A DNA stretch of 51,817 nt from an uncultured Bacteroidia bacterium. Its GTDB lineage: Bacteria > Bacteroidota > Bacteroidia > Bacteroidales > Prolixibacteraceae. Where the stretch lies: positions 1 to 51,817 of the forward strand of contig CAIVMQ010000027.1 in the NCBI GenBank assembly GCA_903907075.1, in the 5' to 3' direction. The notes beneath the pieces are model-generated. The model was not told the origin of the DNA. It saw nothing but the letters and a program-made list of their open reading frames with translations, and made no database searches. Position numbers and translations under genes: made by a program. This document shows positions 27,937-36,160 of the stretch, in pieces (positions within the stretch are counted from its first letter, which is position 1; every line of letters starts with the position of its first letter).

Positions 27937-28001
27937 ACCAATAAATCGATTGAGAGGAACCCCGTTTTACGACATTCACGGTTCAGTAAAATAGGGTTTA
28001 A

Positions 28002-29918
28002 ATGAATAGTAAGATGAGAAACTACGAGGAATTTTACAATGAAAGTATTGATTTTCCGGAGTCCTTTTGGGCGGCCCAGGCAGATCAAATAGAATGGTAT
28101 AAGAAACCATCTGTGATCTTATCAAAAGACGAAAATGACTACCCGTTGTGGTATAATGATGGTGAATTGAATATCTGTTATTTAGCCTTAGATAAGCATA
28201 TACAAGATGGTTTTGGAGAACAAACGGCAATTATTTATGATTCTCCGGTTACCCAGGTGGTTCAAAAATATTCGTATAATGAAGTAAAAACTGAGGTGGC
28301 TAAATTAGCCGGAGGGATGCTTTCATTAGGATTAAACATCGGAGATACCGCAGTGATTTACATGCCAATGATTCCGCAAGCCGCTTTTGCAATGTTGGCG
28401 TGTGCCAGAATTGGAGTGACCCATTCGGTAGTTTTTGGGGGTTTCGCACCTCACGAATTAGCTATCCGCATTGACGATTGTAAACCCAAACTAATCCTTA
28501 CAGCCTCCTCAGGAATCGAAATTGACAGATTAATAGCCTATAAACCGTTGGTAGATGAAGCGATTGAATTAGCATCGCATAAACCTCAAAGAGTTGTCGT
28601 TTTCAATAGAAAATTAGGGGCAAGAATTCCATTTAAAATATACGATGTCGATTACGACGCATTAGTGTATGGTTCCGAAGAAACCCCTTGTATTGCGGTC
28701 AATGCTACCCATCCATTATATGTTTTATATACTTCGGGAACTACAGGAAAGCCCAAGGGAATTGTGCGCGATACCGGAGGGTATGCTACTGCGCTGAAAT
28801 TCTCAATGCAATACATCTATGGAGTGCAGCAAGACGAAGTATTTTGGGCCGCCTCAGATATGGGCTGGGTGGTTGGGCATAGTTATATTATATATGGACC
28901 GCTGATTAACAGAAATACCACGGTAATTTTTGAGGGGAAACCTATTAAAACTCCTGATGCGAGTACTTTCTGGAGGGTAATCTCCGAACATAAAGTTCGC
29001 ACCATGTTTACCGCTCCAACAGCTATTCGTGCGATAAAAAAAGAAGATCCAACCGGCGAGTTCATTAAGCAATATGACTTGTCTTGCCTGAGAACCCAAT
29101 TCTTAGCCGGTGAACGCTGTGATATTGCTACGTTGGAATGGTATAACCAGCATATTCCGGCTCCGGCAATCGACCATTGGTGGCAAACAGAATCGGGTTG
29201 GCCAATGATATCCGACATGATGGGATTAGATTATTTCCCCGTTAAACCGGGCTCTGCCGGAAAAGCTGTTTCAGGTTACGACATCCGGATATTTGGAGAA
29301 AACGGTGAAGAATTAGGGGCAAATCAAGAAGGTTTTGTAGTTATTAAATTACCATTGCCTCCGGGTTTTATGATGGATCTATGGAACGATAATAGACGTT
29401 TTAAGGAGGGATATTTAGAGCGATTTCCGGGATATTACTTCTCCGGTGATGGTGGTTTCAAAGATGATCATAACTATATTTTTATCACCGGCAGAGTAGA
29501 TGATGTCATAAATATTGCAGGTCATCGGCTCTCTACAGCCGAAATGGAAGAGATTGTTTCTTCCCATCATTCGGTGGCTGAATGTGCCGTTGTAGGAATT
29601 AATGACAACTTAAAAGGGCAGGTGCCATTGGCTCTGGTTGTTATTAAACACGGAGAAGAGATTGAGCATTTTCAGTTGCAACATGAAGTAGTCCATTTGG
29701 TGAGAGATCAAATTGGCGCCGTAGCTTCTTTAAAAGATGTAGTTATTGTAGATCGGTTACCAAAGACCCGTTCGGGTAAGATATTACGGAAATTAATCCG
29801 AAATATTGCCGATGGAGTGAGTTTTCAAATGCCTTCAACAATTGATAATGAAGATATTGTAGATGAAATTAAAATAGTACTCGAATATTCTAAAATTGGT
29901 ATTTTTAGACAAGAATAA
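28002..29918 (+). CDS. prpE: Propionyl-CoA synthetase (acyl-CoA synthetase, PrpE type)
   Basis: This enzyme activates propionate with ATP and CoA to propionyl-CoA. It has 638 residues, normal for the AMP-forming acetyl/propionyl-CoA synthetases. Signatures: an N-terminal ACAS_N region; YTSGTTGKPKGIVRDTGGY near residue 245, where the IVRDTGGY ending is typical of the propionate enzymes; WWQTESGWPM; YFSGDGGFKDD; GRVDDVINIAGHRLSTAE; and PKTRSGKILRK near 590, with the Lys that is often acetylated. It uses TTA for Leu more than the flanking glycosidase genes do. It is cytoplasmic. An acetate-active enzyme is the main alternative. Confidence 0.85.
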   Translation: MNSKMRNYEEFYNESIDFPESFWAAQADQIEWYKKPSVILSKDENDYPLWYNDGELNICYLALDKHIQDGFGEQTAIIYDSPVTQVVQKYSYNEVKTEVAKLAGGMLSLGLNIGDTAVIYMPMIPQAAFAMLACARIGVTHSVVFGGFAPHELAIRIDDCKPKLILTASSGIEIDRLIAYKPLVDEAIELASHKPQRVVVFNRKLGARIPFKIYDVDYDALVYGSEETPCIAVNATHPLYVLYTSGTTGKPKGIVRDTGGYATALKFSMQYIYGVQQDEVFWAASDMGWVVGHSYIIYGPLINRNTTVIFEGKPIKTPDASTFWRVISEHKVRTMFTAPTAIRAIKKEDPTGEFIKQYDLSCLRTQFLAGERCDIATLEWYNQHIPAPAIDHWWQTESGWPMISDMMGLDYFPVKPGSAGKAVSGYDIRIFGENGEELGANQEGFVVIKLPLPPGFMMDLWNDNRRFKEGYLERFPGYYFSGDGGFKDDHNYIFITGRVDDVINIAGHRLSTAEMEEIVSSHHSVAECAVVGINDNLKGQVPLALVVIKHGEEIEHFQLQHEVVHLVRDQIGAVASLKDVVIVDRLPKTRSGKILRKLIRNIADGVSFQMPSTIDNEDIVDEIKIVLEYSKIGIFRQE

Positions 29919-30082
29919 ATAAAATATTTTCTTGCATTTATCCGGTTAAAGTAATGTTGAATCTTTAATTTTTTGAATATTAAACTCATCGTGACCGGGA
30001 CATTTTCATTCGAGCGATATTGGCTTCAATTAAAATATATTTCTGATTAATAGTGCCTACGTGTAAAATATCAAACTAAAAT

Positions 30083-30775
30083 ATGAATAAGAATTTTTCT
30101 CAATTAGACGATAGTTATTGGAGTTTTGATCATCCCGATCTTGCAAGTGCAAATGCCAAGTTTCTTGAACGGCATAAAACGGCAGGTGTTTATCAGGTGG
30201 CGGGATTAACGTTCGACTGTCCATCAGGGATCTATCAGCCTCACGAATTTGGTTCCACCCGTTTTGCTATACGAGGGTTGTTTGCTGAGTTCTCAAATCT
30301 AGGCACCCGGGTGCTTGAGTTAGGTACCGGCAGTGGGGCTATCGGCATCTGCCTGGCAGCCGCAGGATTAGATGTTACCCTGCTCGATATTGATCCTGTC
30401 GCCGTGGAGTGTGCTAAACAGAATGCTGCCGCCAATAATATCAAGGTTAATGTATTCCAATCCGATCTCTTCGGTGCGGTGGGGGATCAGAAATATGACC
30501 TGATTTTCTTTAATATTCCCTTAATGGATAAGGAGATTGAGGAGCCATTGGAGATTATCTCCTGTGATTTTGGCGGCGAGCTATTCTCCCGTTTCCTCCT
30601 TGAAGCGCCTCAATACCTTACCCCTAATGGACAAGTGTGTGTCAGCATTGCCAACATGGGTAATCGGAAGACAATATTAAAGGCGTTGGCCGACTATAAC
30701 GATACCATTATGTATGCTGAATTTTACGCCGGTACCGGTGCATGGCGCTGGCTTATCTCTGCAAAACCGCGATGA
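30083..30775 (+). CDS. Class I SAM-dependent methyltransferase, PrmC/HemK-like
   Basis: This 230-residue methyltransferase has motif I VLELGTGSGAIGICLAAAG (78-95), the acidic LDIDPVAVECAKQN segment, and FFNIPLMDKE, which sits where N5-glutamine methyltransferases carry NPPY. NIPL is a departure from that motif, so the target may differ from release factors. It has no signal peptide. It is placed between prpE and the GH78 gene, 35 bp before the latter, but I see no functional link. Confidence 0.72.
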   Translation: MNKNFSQLDDSYWSFDHPDLASANAKFLERHKTAGVYQVAGLTFDCPSGIYQPHEFGSTRFAIRGLFAEFSNLGTRVLELGTGSGAIGICLAAAGLDVTLLDIDPVAVECAKQNAAANNIKVNVFQSDLFGAVGDQKYDLIFFNIPLMDKEIEEPLEIISCDFGGELFSRFLLEAPQYLTPNGQVCVSIANMGNRKTILKALADYNDTIMYAEFYAGTGAWRWLISAKPR

Positions 30776-30809
30776 GGTAACAAAACGTAATCACACTAAT
30801 ACCTAACCC

Positions 30810-33551
30810 ATGAAGCTAATAATAAAGAGCTTCTTACTTGCTGTACTTGCAATTGGCTCATCACTTGTTGCTTCTGCATTGACAATTGGGAATCTTCGTT
30901 GTGAATATATGACCAATCCGTCAGGGATTGATATCTTAACTCCACGGTTTAGCTGGATCATTGATTCCCCAATTCGAGGAGAGCGGCAAACCGCATTTCA
31001 AATCATTGTGTGTCAATCTGCTGATCAACTTGCCAAAAATCAAGGAGATCTTTGGAATAGCGGTAAGGTTACATCCGATCAGACTACTCAGTTGGAATAT
31101 GCAGGAAAACCGCTTAAGTCTGCACGTGAGTATTTTTGGAAGTTGCGTGTCTGGGATTCACAGGGGCGAGCTTCTGATTGGAGTAGCCCCGCCAATTGGT
31201 CAATGGGGTTATTGAATCCAAATGAATGGCACGCGAAATGGATCGGTGCTCACGAATTAAATCCTGCCGAATGGCCCAAACCACGATATGTACGTAATGC
31301 GTTTAATGTAGCCAAAACGGTTCGTCGCGCTACGGTTTATATTACCGCTTTGGGACTTTACGAACTGCGGCTAAATGGGCAGCGTGTGGGAGATCATCTG
31401 CTAACTCCCGAATGGACAAATTATACGAAACGAATACAATACCAATCTTATGATGTAACTCAACTTATTCATCCCGGCCCAAATGCCATAGGTGTACTTT
31501 TGGGGAATGGGTGGTATAGTGGAGGATGGCAGCATTGGAAGGATAAGCTATCCGCAATCTATGGCAACGACCCCTTGTTACTGGCACAAGTAGAGATTGA
31601 ATTTTCGGATGGCACTCATCAGACAATCTGTAGTGATGAGAAATGGAGAGCGACCACAGATGGGCCACTTCAGTTTGCCGGTATTTATGAAGGGGTTACT
31701 TATGATGCCCGGAAAGAGTTACGTGGATGGGATAAAGCTTCTTTTAATGACTCGAAATGGGCCTTAGTTACTACACCGCTCCCAGAGGTTGATTTTAAAG
31801 TTGGAAAGCTGGTAGGGCAACGTGGAGAGGCTATCCGGATTACGCAGGAGCTAAAGCCAATCGCAATCACTGAACCAAAGCCTGGAGTGTATGTATTTGC
31901 ATTCGATCAGAATATGGTGGGATGGTGTAGGTTTAAATTTAAGGGGAGGATTGGTGAAACCATCGAGATGCAACATGGAGAGATGCGCAATCCTGACGGA
32001 ACGGTGTTTCTGGGAAATCTTACCGTGGTGAGCGAGCATCGGATTCAGCTCGACACCTATACTTTTGGAAGTGATCAGCAGGAGATTTTCGAACCCAATT
32101 TCACCTATCATGGTTTTCAATATGTCGAGGTACGCGGGTTGAAAGAGAAGCCTGATCTGGAGAGTATCACGGGCATTGTATTCCATAGTGACTGTCCTGA
32201 AGTGGGCCAGTTTAATTGCTCTGACTCATTACTCAATATGTTGGCGAAAAATATTTTATGGTCACAGCGTGGAAATTACATGGGTGTTCCTACAGATTGT
32301 CCCCAGCGAAATGAGCGGTGTGGCTATACGGGCGATGCGCAATTTTTTATGCGAACTGCGGTTTATAATATGGATGTTTCCTCCTTTTTCAGTCGGTGGC
32401 TAGTCGATGTATGTGAGGAGGCTCAAATGCCCGATGGCCATTTTGCAGACCATGCTCCCACCTTTGGTCCCGGTGATGGGCCTAACATAGGGTGGTCGGA
32501 TGCAGGTATTATCTGTCCTTACGAGATTTATCGAACGTATGGAGATACGCGTGTGATTCGCGAACATTACCAGGCAATGAAACGAAACCTTGAGTGGCTT
32601 GAACGACAGAGCAAAGATAATCTCTTTATAGGGAAGGTTGGAAATGGGGACTGGCTGAGTAATGGAGGCGGAGTAGCTAATGAGGTGATCGGCACAGCCT
32701 ATGCCGCCTTTGATTTCCAGCTTATGGCAGAGATGGCCGATGCAATTGGGGAGAAACAGGATGGGATAACATTTCGAGATCATGCGAGCAAGATTGCTCA
32801 GGCATTTGCGAAAGCGTATATCGATGCTGAAGGAAATATCACAAAGAGTAGTCAAAGCGGTTATGCCCTCGCATTTACGATGGGGCTGGTTCCTCCTGCT
32901 CTTAAGGATAAAATGAGAGATCGCTATCTCGATGAGATCCGGCGCTTTGACTGGCATCCTACAACAGGATTTATTGGCACTCCACGCTTGCTTCCGGGGT
33001 TGCATCTTGCCGATCTTGATGGGGATGCGTATAAGGTATTGCTTACAAAAAGCGCCCCGTCATGGCTTTATCCGGTGACGGTGGGTGCAACTACGATCTG
33101 GGAGCGGTGGGATGGATGGGATGGAAAAACTCCTCGGGGAGGTATGAACTCGCTGAATCACTATTCGTTTGGTGCCGTTGGGGAGTATCTTTTCCGCATG
33201 ATAGGCGGTATCAGCGAGGATGTTCCCGGCTATTCCCGCATCCGTATTGCACCAGTCATCCGCAAGGGGCTCACGCATGCCAAAACGAGTTATATCTCTA
33301 TTCATGGTAAGATCGCCACAGCGTGGAATGTCGAGGGTGAAAAACTAACTCTGGAGGTTTTAATTCCTGCCAATACCACGGCGATTGTCTATCTCCCTGC
33401 TCGCAACCTTTTGGAAGTTACTGAGTCGGGTAAGTTGCCCTCCATTAAAAGAGGAGTGAGACCTTTGGGTATGGAGAACGATAATGCGGTGTATGCGATT
33501 AAATCTGGAAGCTATCGGTTTCAAGCTTTGCTACCTGATAAATTGAAATAA
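30810..33551 (+). CDS. GH78 alpha-L-rhamnosidase
   Basis: This is an exported glycosidase removing alpha-L-rhamnose from polysaccharides or glycosides, 913 residues. A signal peptide (about 1-24) precedes NLRCEYMTNPSGIDILTPRFSW, the usual start of these enzymes. N-terminal beta domains with ITALGLYELRLNGQRVGD follow. The catalytic (alpha/alpha)6 barrel contains TDCPQRNERCGYTGDAQFF (acidic residues Asp496 and Glu502), WDGWDGKTPRGGMNSLNHY and FGAVGEYLF. A C-terminal beta-sandwich ends the protein. All key motifs are present. It forms a deoxyhexose-use group with the GH95 enzyme. Confidence 0.93.
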   Translation: MKLIIKSFLLAVLAIGSSLVASALTIGNLRCEYMTNPSGIDILTPRFSWIIDSPIRGERQTAFQIIVCQSADQLAKNQGDLWNSGKVTSDQTTQLEYAGKPLKSAREYFWKLRVWDSQGRASDWSSPANWSMGLLNPNEWHAKWIGAHELNPAEWPKPRYVRNAFNVAKTVRRATVYITALGLYELRLNGQRVGDHLLTPEWTNYTKRIQYQSYDVTQLIHPGPNAIGVLLGNGWYSGGWQHWKDKLSAIYGNDPLLLAQVEIEFSDGTHQTICSDEKWRATTDGPLQFAGIYEGVTYDARKELRGWDKASFNDSKWALVTTPLPEVDFKVGKLVGQRGEAIRITQELKPIAITEPKPGVYVFAFDQNMVGWCRFKFKGRIGETIEMQHGEMRNPDGTVFLGNLTVVSEHRIQLDTYTFGSDQQEIFEPNFTYHGFQYVEVRGLKEKPDLESITGIVFHSDCPEVGQFNCSDSLLNMLAKNILWSQRGNYMGVPTDCPQRNERCGYTGDAQFFMRTAVYNMDVSSFFSRWLVDVCEEAQMPDGHFADHAPTFGPGDGPNIGWSDAGIICPYEIYRTYGDTRVIREHYQAMKRNLEWLERQSKDNLFIGKVGNGDWLSNGGGVANEVIGTAYAAFDFQLMAEMADAIGEKQDGITFRDHASKIAQAFAKAYIDAEGNITKSSQSGYALAFTMGLVPPALKDKMRDRYLDEIRRFDWHPTTGFIGTPRLLPGLHLADLDGDAYKVLLTKSAPSWLYPVTVGATTIWERWDGWDGKTPRGGMNSLNHYSFGAVGEYLFRMIGGISEDVPGYSRIRIAPVIRKGLTHAKTSYISIHGKIATAWNVEGEKLTLEVLIPANTTAIVYLPARNLLEVTESGKLPSIKRGVRPLGMENDNAVYAIKSGSYRFQALLPDKLK

Positions 33552-33788
33552 ACAAGGTATCCAATACTTAATTTTTCTGAGGTAATCAGATTTCAGTGTG
33601 GCGAAAAGCGTAACACTAATCGGAATAATCGAAGAATTTAATCCTTCATGATTATGATTTTTGCTTAACTTTAGGTATTAATTTTTTAATACGTAGGAGA
33701 AATTACTTATTAACCGCGGCTAATGGTGCATTTAAGAGTGCGCTGTTAACACTTTAATTAATTAGTTTTTGCGATATCTTTTTGGATT

Positions 33789-34517
33789 TTACTTCATTGC
33801 ACTAATGAAGAGAGATCCTGCGATTTCTTTTACAATCGGCACTTTTTCAATCAGATTTCCAAGGGCTTTAATAGGCCTAATTAATTGCGAAGGGATTGCC
33901 GGATGTAAGAAATCAAATGGGACAGCCTTACATTTTCTGAAGTTATATTTTTTTAATAATCGAATAATTTGCCATCTGAAAAAGGCTGTTTCATCAGGGG
34001 AATCGCCTAATTTTTGTTTTAACCACGGTATATTTTTTTGTAGTGCAATTTGAGGATTCATCATATTTGGTTCCGTAAAAGCTATCGATCCTCCGGGTTT
34101 TAATACCCGATAAATTTCGGCAAATGCCTTTTCAATGTCTAAATGGTGCAATACGGAACTGCCAATCACATAATCGAAATATTCGTTTGTAAATGTCATT
34201 TGATAGGCATTCTCTTCGCAAAAAGAGATATTTGGATTAGTGATATTTTTTCTGGCTATTGCTAATAGGTTAGGAGAGATATCGATTGCCACAACGGATG
34301 CTGCCGTTTTAATTATTTCGCGGGTAAAATAACCTGTTCCGCATCCTAATTCAAGCACCTTCTCGTCGGCCTTAATCGACCTTGTTAACAACGTTACTCG
34401 TCTCTTCCATCTCTGTTTTCCAGCAGGAGATTCCCAATTCCAGATCTCTCCGGCTCCATTCTCCGCAAGAAAAATTCCATGTTTTAGTTCATGTTCGATC
34501 CGTTTGTCAAAAGACAT
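33789..34517 (-). CDS. Class I SAM-dependent methyltransferase
   Basis: This 242-residue methyltransferase has an N-terminal IWNWESPAGKQRWKRR segment, motif I VLELGCGTGYFTREI (54-68), VAIDISPNLLAIA, and the FDYVIGSSVLHHLD / GGSIAFTEPNMMNPQ motifs of the ubiE/Methyltransf_11 group. It is read in the same direction as the methyltransferase-GT2 fusion that precedes it on the minus strand, with an 88-bp gap, so it probably modifies the same glycan or lipid. The substrate is unknown. Confidence 0.8.
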   Translation of the reverse strand: MSFDKRIEHELKHGIFLAENGAGEIWNWESPAGKQRWKRRVTLLTRSIKADEKVLELGCGTGYFTREIIKTAASVVAIDISPNLLAIARKNITNPNISFCEENAYQMTFTNEYFDYVIGSSVLHHLDIEKAFAEIYRVLKPGGSIAFTEPNMMNPQIALQKNIPWLKQKLGDSPDETAFFRWQIIRLLKKYNFRKCKAVPFDFLHPAIPSQLIRPIKALGNLIEKVPIVKEIAGSLFISAMK

Positions 34518-34605
34518 ATATTTCTCAGGTTCGTGAAGATATTGGATATAATTTCAATTGGCCTATCATTCTTGAAAGAACGATTCGCATCCGTTTAATT
34601 CGGTT

Positions 34606-36033
34606 TTATTTAAATTTAAGTTTATTCGCAGCGAATAAGCTCATTCTTATGAGCAATAAGCCATGTTTAAAACGACTGATCTGTGTTGATCCATATTCAC
34701 GGTCTTTGTACCTTACCAGCACTTCTACCATATGAAGGTTTAATTTTGCGGCACCAAACAGCAAATCGAAATCTCCGAATGGGTCAAAATTTCCAAAATA
34801 GGAGCGATTTGCTTTAATCTTCTCATAGTCCTTCTTAAATAACACCTTTGTACCACATAGGGTGTCTTTGAGCCGCTGACCCAATAAATAACTAAAGAAT
34901 AGTCCAAAAAACTTATTTGCGAGTAAATTCAGAAAGCGCATTGCCTGTTTTTCCATAGGATAAACGAGTCTGCAGCCGTTGATAAACTCCCCTTTCCCAT
35001 TGGCAATAGCATCGTAAAATTTAGGTAGATCCTCAGGTGGAGCTGTGAGATCTGCATCGAGGATCATCAGTATCTCTCCCGTAGCGGCCTCAAACCCGGC
35101 ACGTACAGCATCCCCTTTCCCCTTCCCGTTTTGGCGGAATACTTTGATATTTTTTTCCGGGAATACCGATTGGACTCTCAGCATCTCCTCATAGGTTCCA
35201 TCCGCAGAATGACCTTCAACAAATATGTACTCCTGAGATAATCCAAACTGAGGTATTCTGGTTATTGCATTTTGAATATTCCCCATCTCATTCCTCGCAG
35301 GGATGATAATAGATACGGTGTGTTCTTGTGGTATACTCTTCTCGATCCTTGCAGTTAGGATTGTAACTAGTCCAAGATCATTGATCAAGGGGAGATTAAC
35401 CAGTATTTTATTGAAAATAAGATTTAATAGAGGGATATATTTAGGAATAAGCAACTTCTGTGTCGAGGTCACAACTTTAAATCCCTCGATCTCCAATAAA
35501 TTGACAATGTCATTATAAGATAACCAATTGGAATTAAATGTTTGCTGCTTTAACCCGATTAACTCGCCAAATTTTAGAATTGGTTCCCAAAGGAAATTAT
35601 AATTGGAAATTATAATGCGAGTTGAGGGGTGACAAAATTGCTTAAGATTACCTAAGGTTTTTTGAACATCCCAAAGGGTATGTAATAAATCGGAGAGGAT
35701 GATATAATCAAATGGTTGATTTATTTGATCTATATCTTCCTTGATGAAATTCTCTTCAATATCCTGAACACGGAAATGTAGCATAGGATATCGTGCTGAA
35801 GCAATCTCAATTATTGTTGGAGAGAAGTCAATTCCAACGCCATATTCAGGATTAACAGCGGCAAGAAGATCCCCTGTGCCGCAACCAATTTCAAGCACAC
35901 GTGATCCGGATGGGATTGATAAGGAGAAATATTTCTCAAGAGATTTATGATAAAAACGGTTGCGTTTTTTCCAAACTATTCTCCGTTTAGCGGTATTCTC
36001 AAAATATTCTTGTAACCCTTTTTTTGTTGCCAA
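34606..36033 (-). CDS. Fusion: SAM methyltransferase + family 2 glycosyltransferase
   Basis: This 475-residue protein has two enzymes in one chain. Residues 1-220 are a class I methyltransferase (VLEIGCGTGDLLAAV 46-60, DYIILSDLLHTLWD). From 239 the GT-A glycosyltransferase begins with TVSIIIPARNEMGNIQNAI, then GKGKGDAVRAGFEAATGEILMILDADLTAP (DAD at 326-328) and CGTKVLFKKDY, as in dolichol/polyprenol-phosphate mannosyltransferases. There are hydrophobic stretches but no extra membrane anchor, so it acts at the inner face of the membrane. It lies divergent to a GT-C membrane glycosyltransferase, a likely user of its lipid-linked sugar. Confidence 0.85.
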   Translation of the reverse strand: MATKKGLQEYFENTAKRRIVWKKRNRFYHKSLEKYFSLSIPSGSRVLEIGCGTGDLLAAVNPEYGVGIDFSPTIIEIASARYPMLHFRVQDIEENFIKEDIDQINQPFDYIILSDLLHTLWDVQKTLGNLKQFCHPSTRIIISNYNFLWEPILKFGELIGLKQQTFNSNWLSYNDIVNLLEIEGFKVVTSTQKLLIPKYIPLLNLIFNKILVNLPLINDLGLVTILTARIEKSIPQEHTVSIIIPARNEMGNIQNAITRIPQFGLSQEYIFVEGHSADGTYEEMLRVQSVFPEKNIKVFRQNGKGKGDAVRAGFEAATGEILMILDADLTAPPEDLPKFYDAIANGKGEFINGCRLVYPMEKQAMRFLNLLANKFFGLFFSYLLGQRLKDTLCGTKVLFKKDYEKIKANRSYFGNFDPFGDFDLLFGAAKLNLHMVEVLVRYKDREYGSTQISRFKHGLLLIRMSLFAANKLKFK

Positions 36034-36103
36034 TGTTTCGAAAATGTTAGGTATGGGTATAAAGTTTAATTAGTCGATTTAAGACTTTAGATCCTATTTA
36101 TTT

Positions 36104-36111
36104 TACATTTG
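36104..36111 (+). promoter_or_regulatory. Candidate -7 element for the GT-C gene
   Basis: TACATTTG matches the TAnnTTTG -7 consensus, 49 bp before the ATG at 36161. The -33 element is weak (TTTA about 22 bp upstream). Confidence 0.35.
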
Positions 36112-36160
36112 TGAGCGTAAACATACAAACTTTTTCGAAACGAAAAAAAACGGCATAATT

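Noticed and set aside
27936..28001. Hairpin between the GH95 and prpE genes (CCCGTTTTAC with GTAAAATAGGG)
   Set aside because: The stem is imperfect with a bulge and there is no T tract, so I cannot support a terminator.
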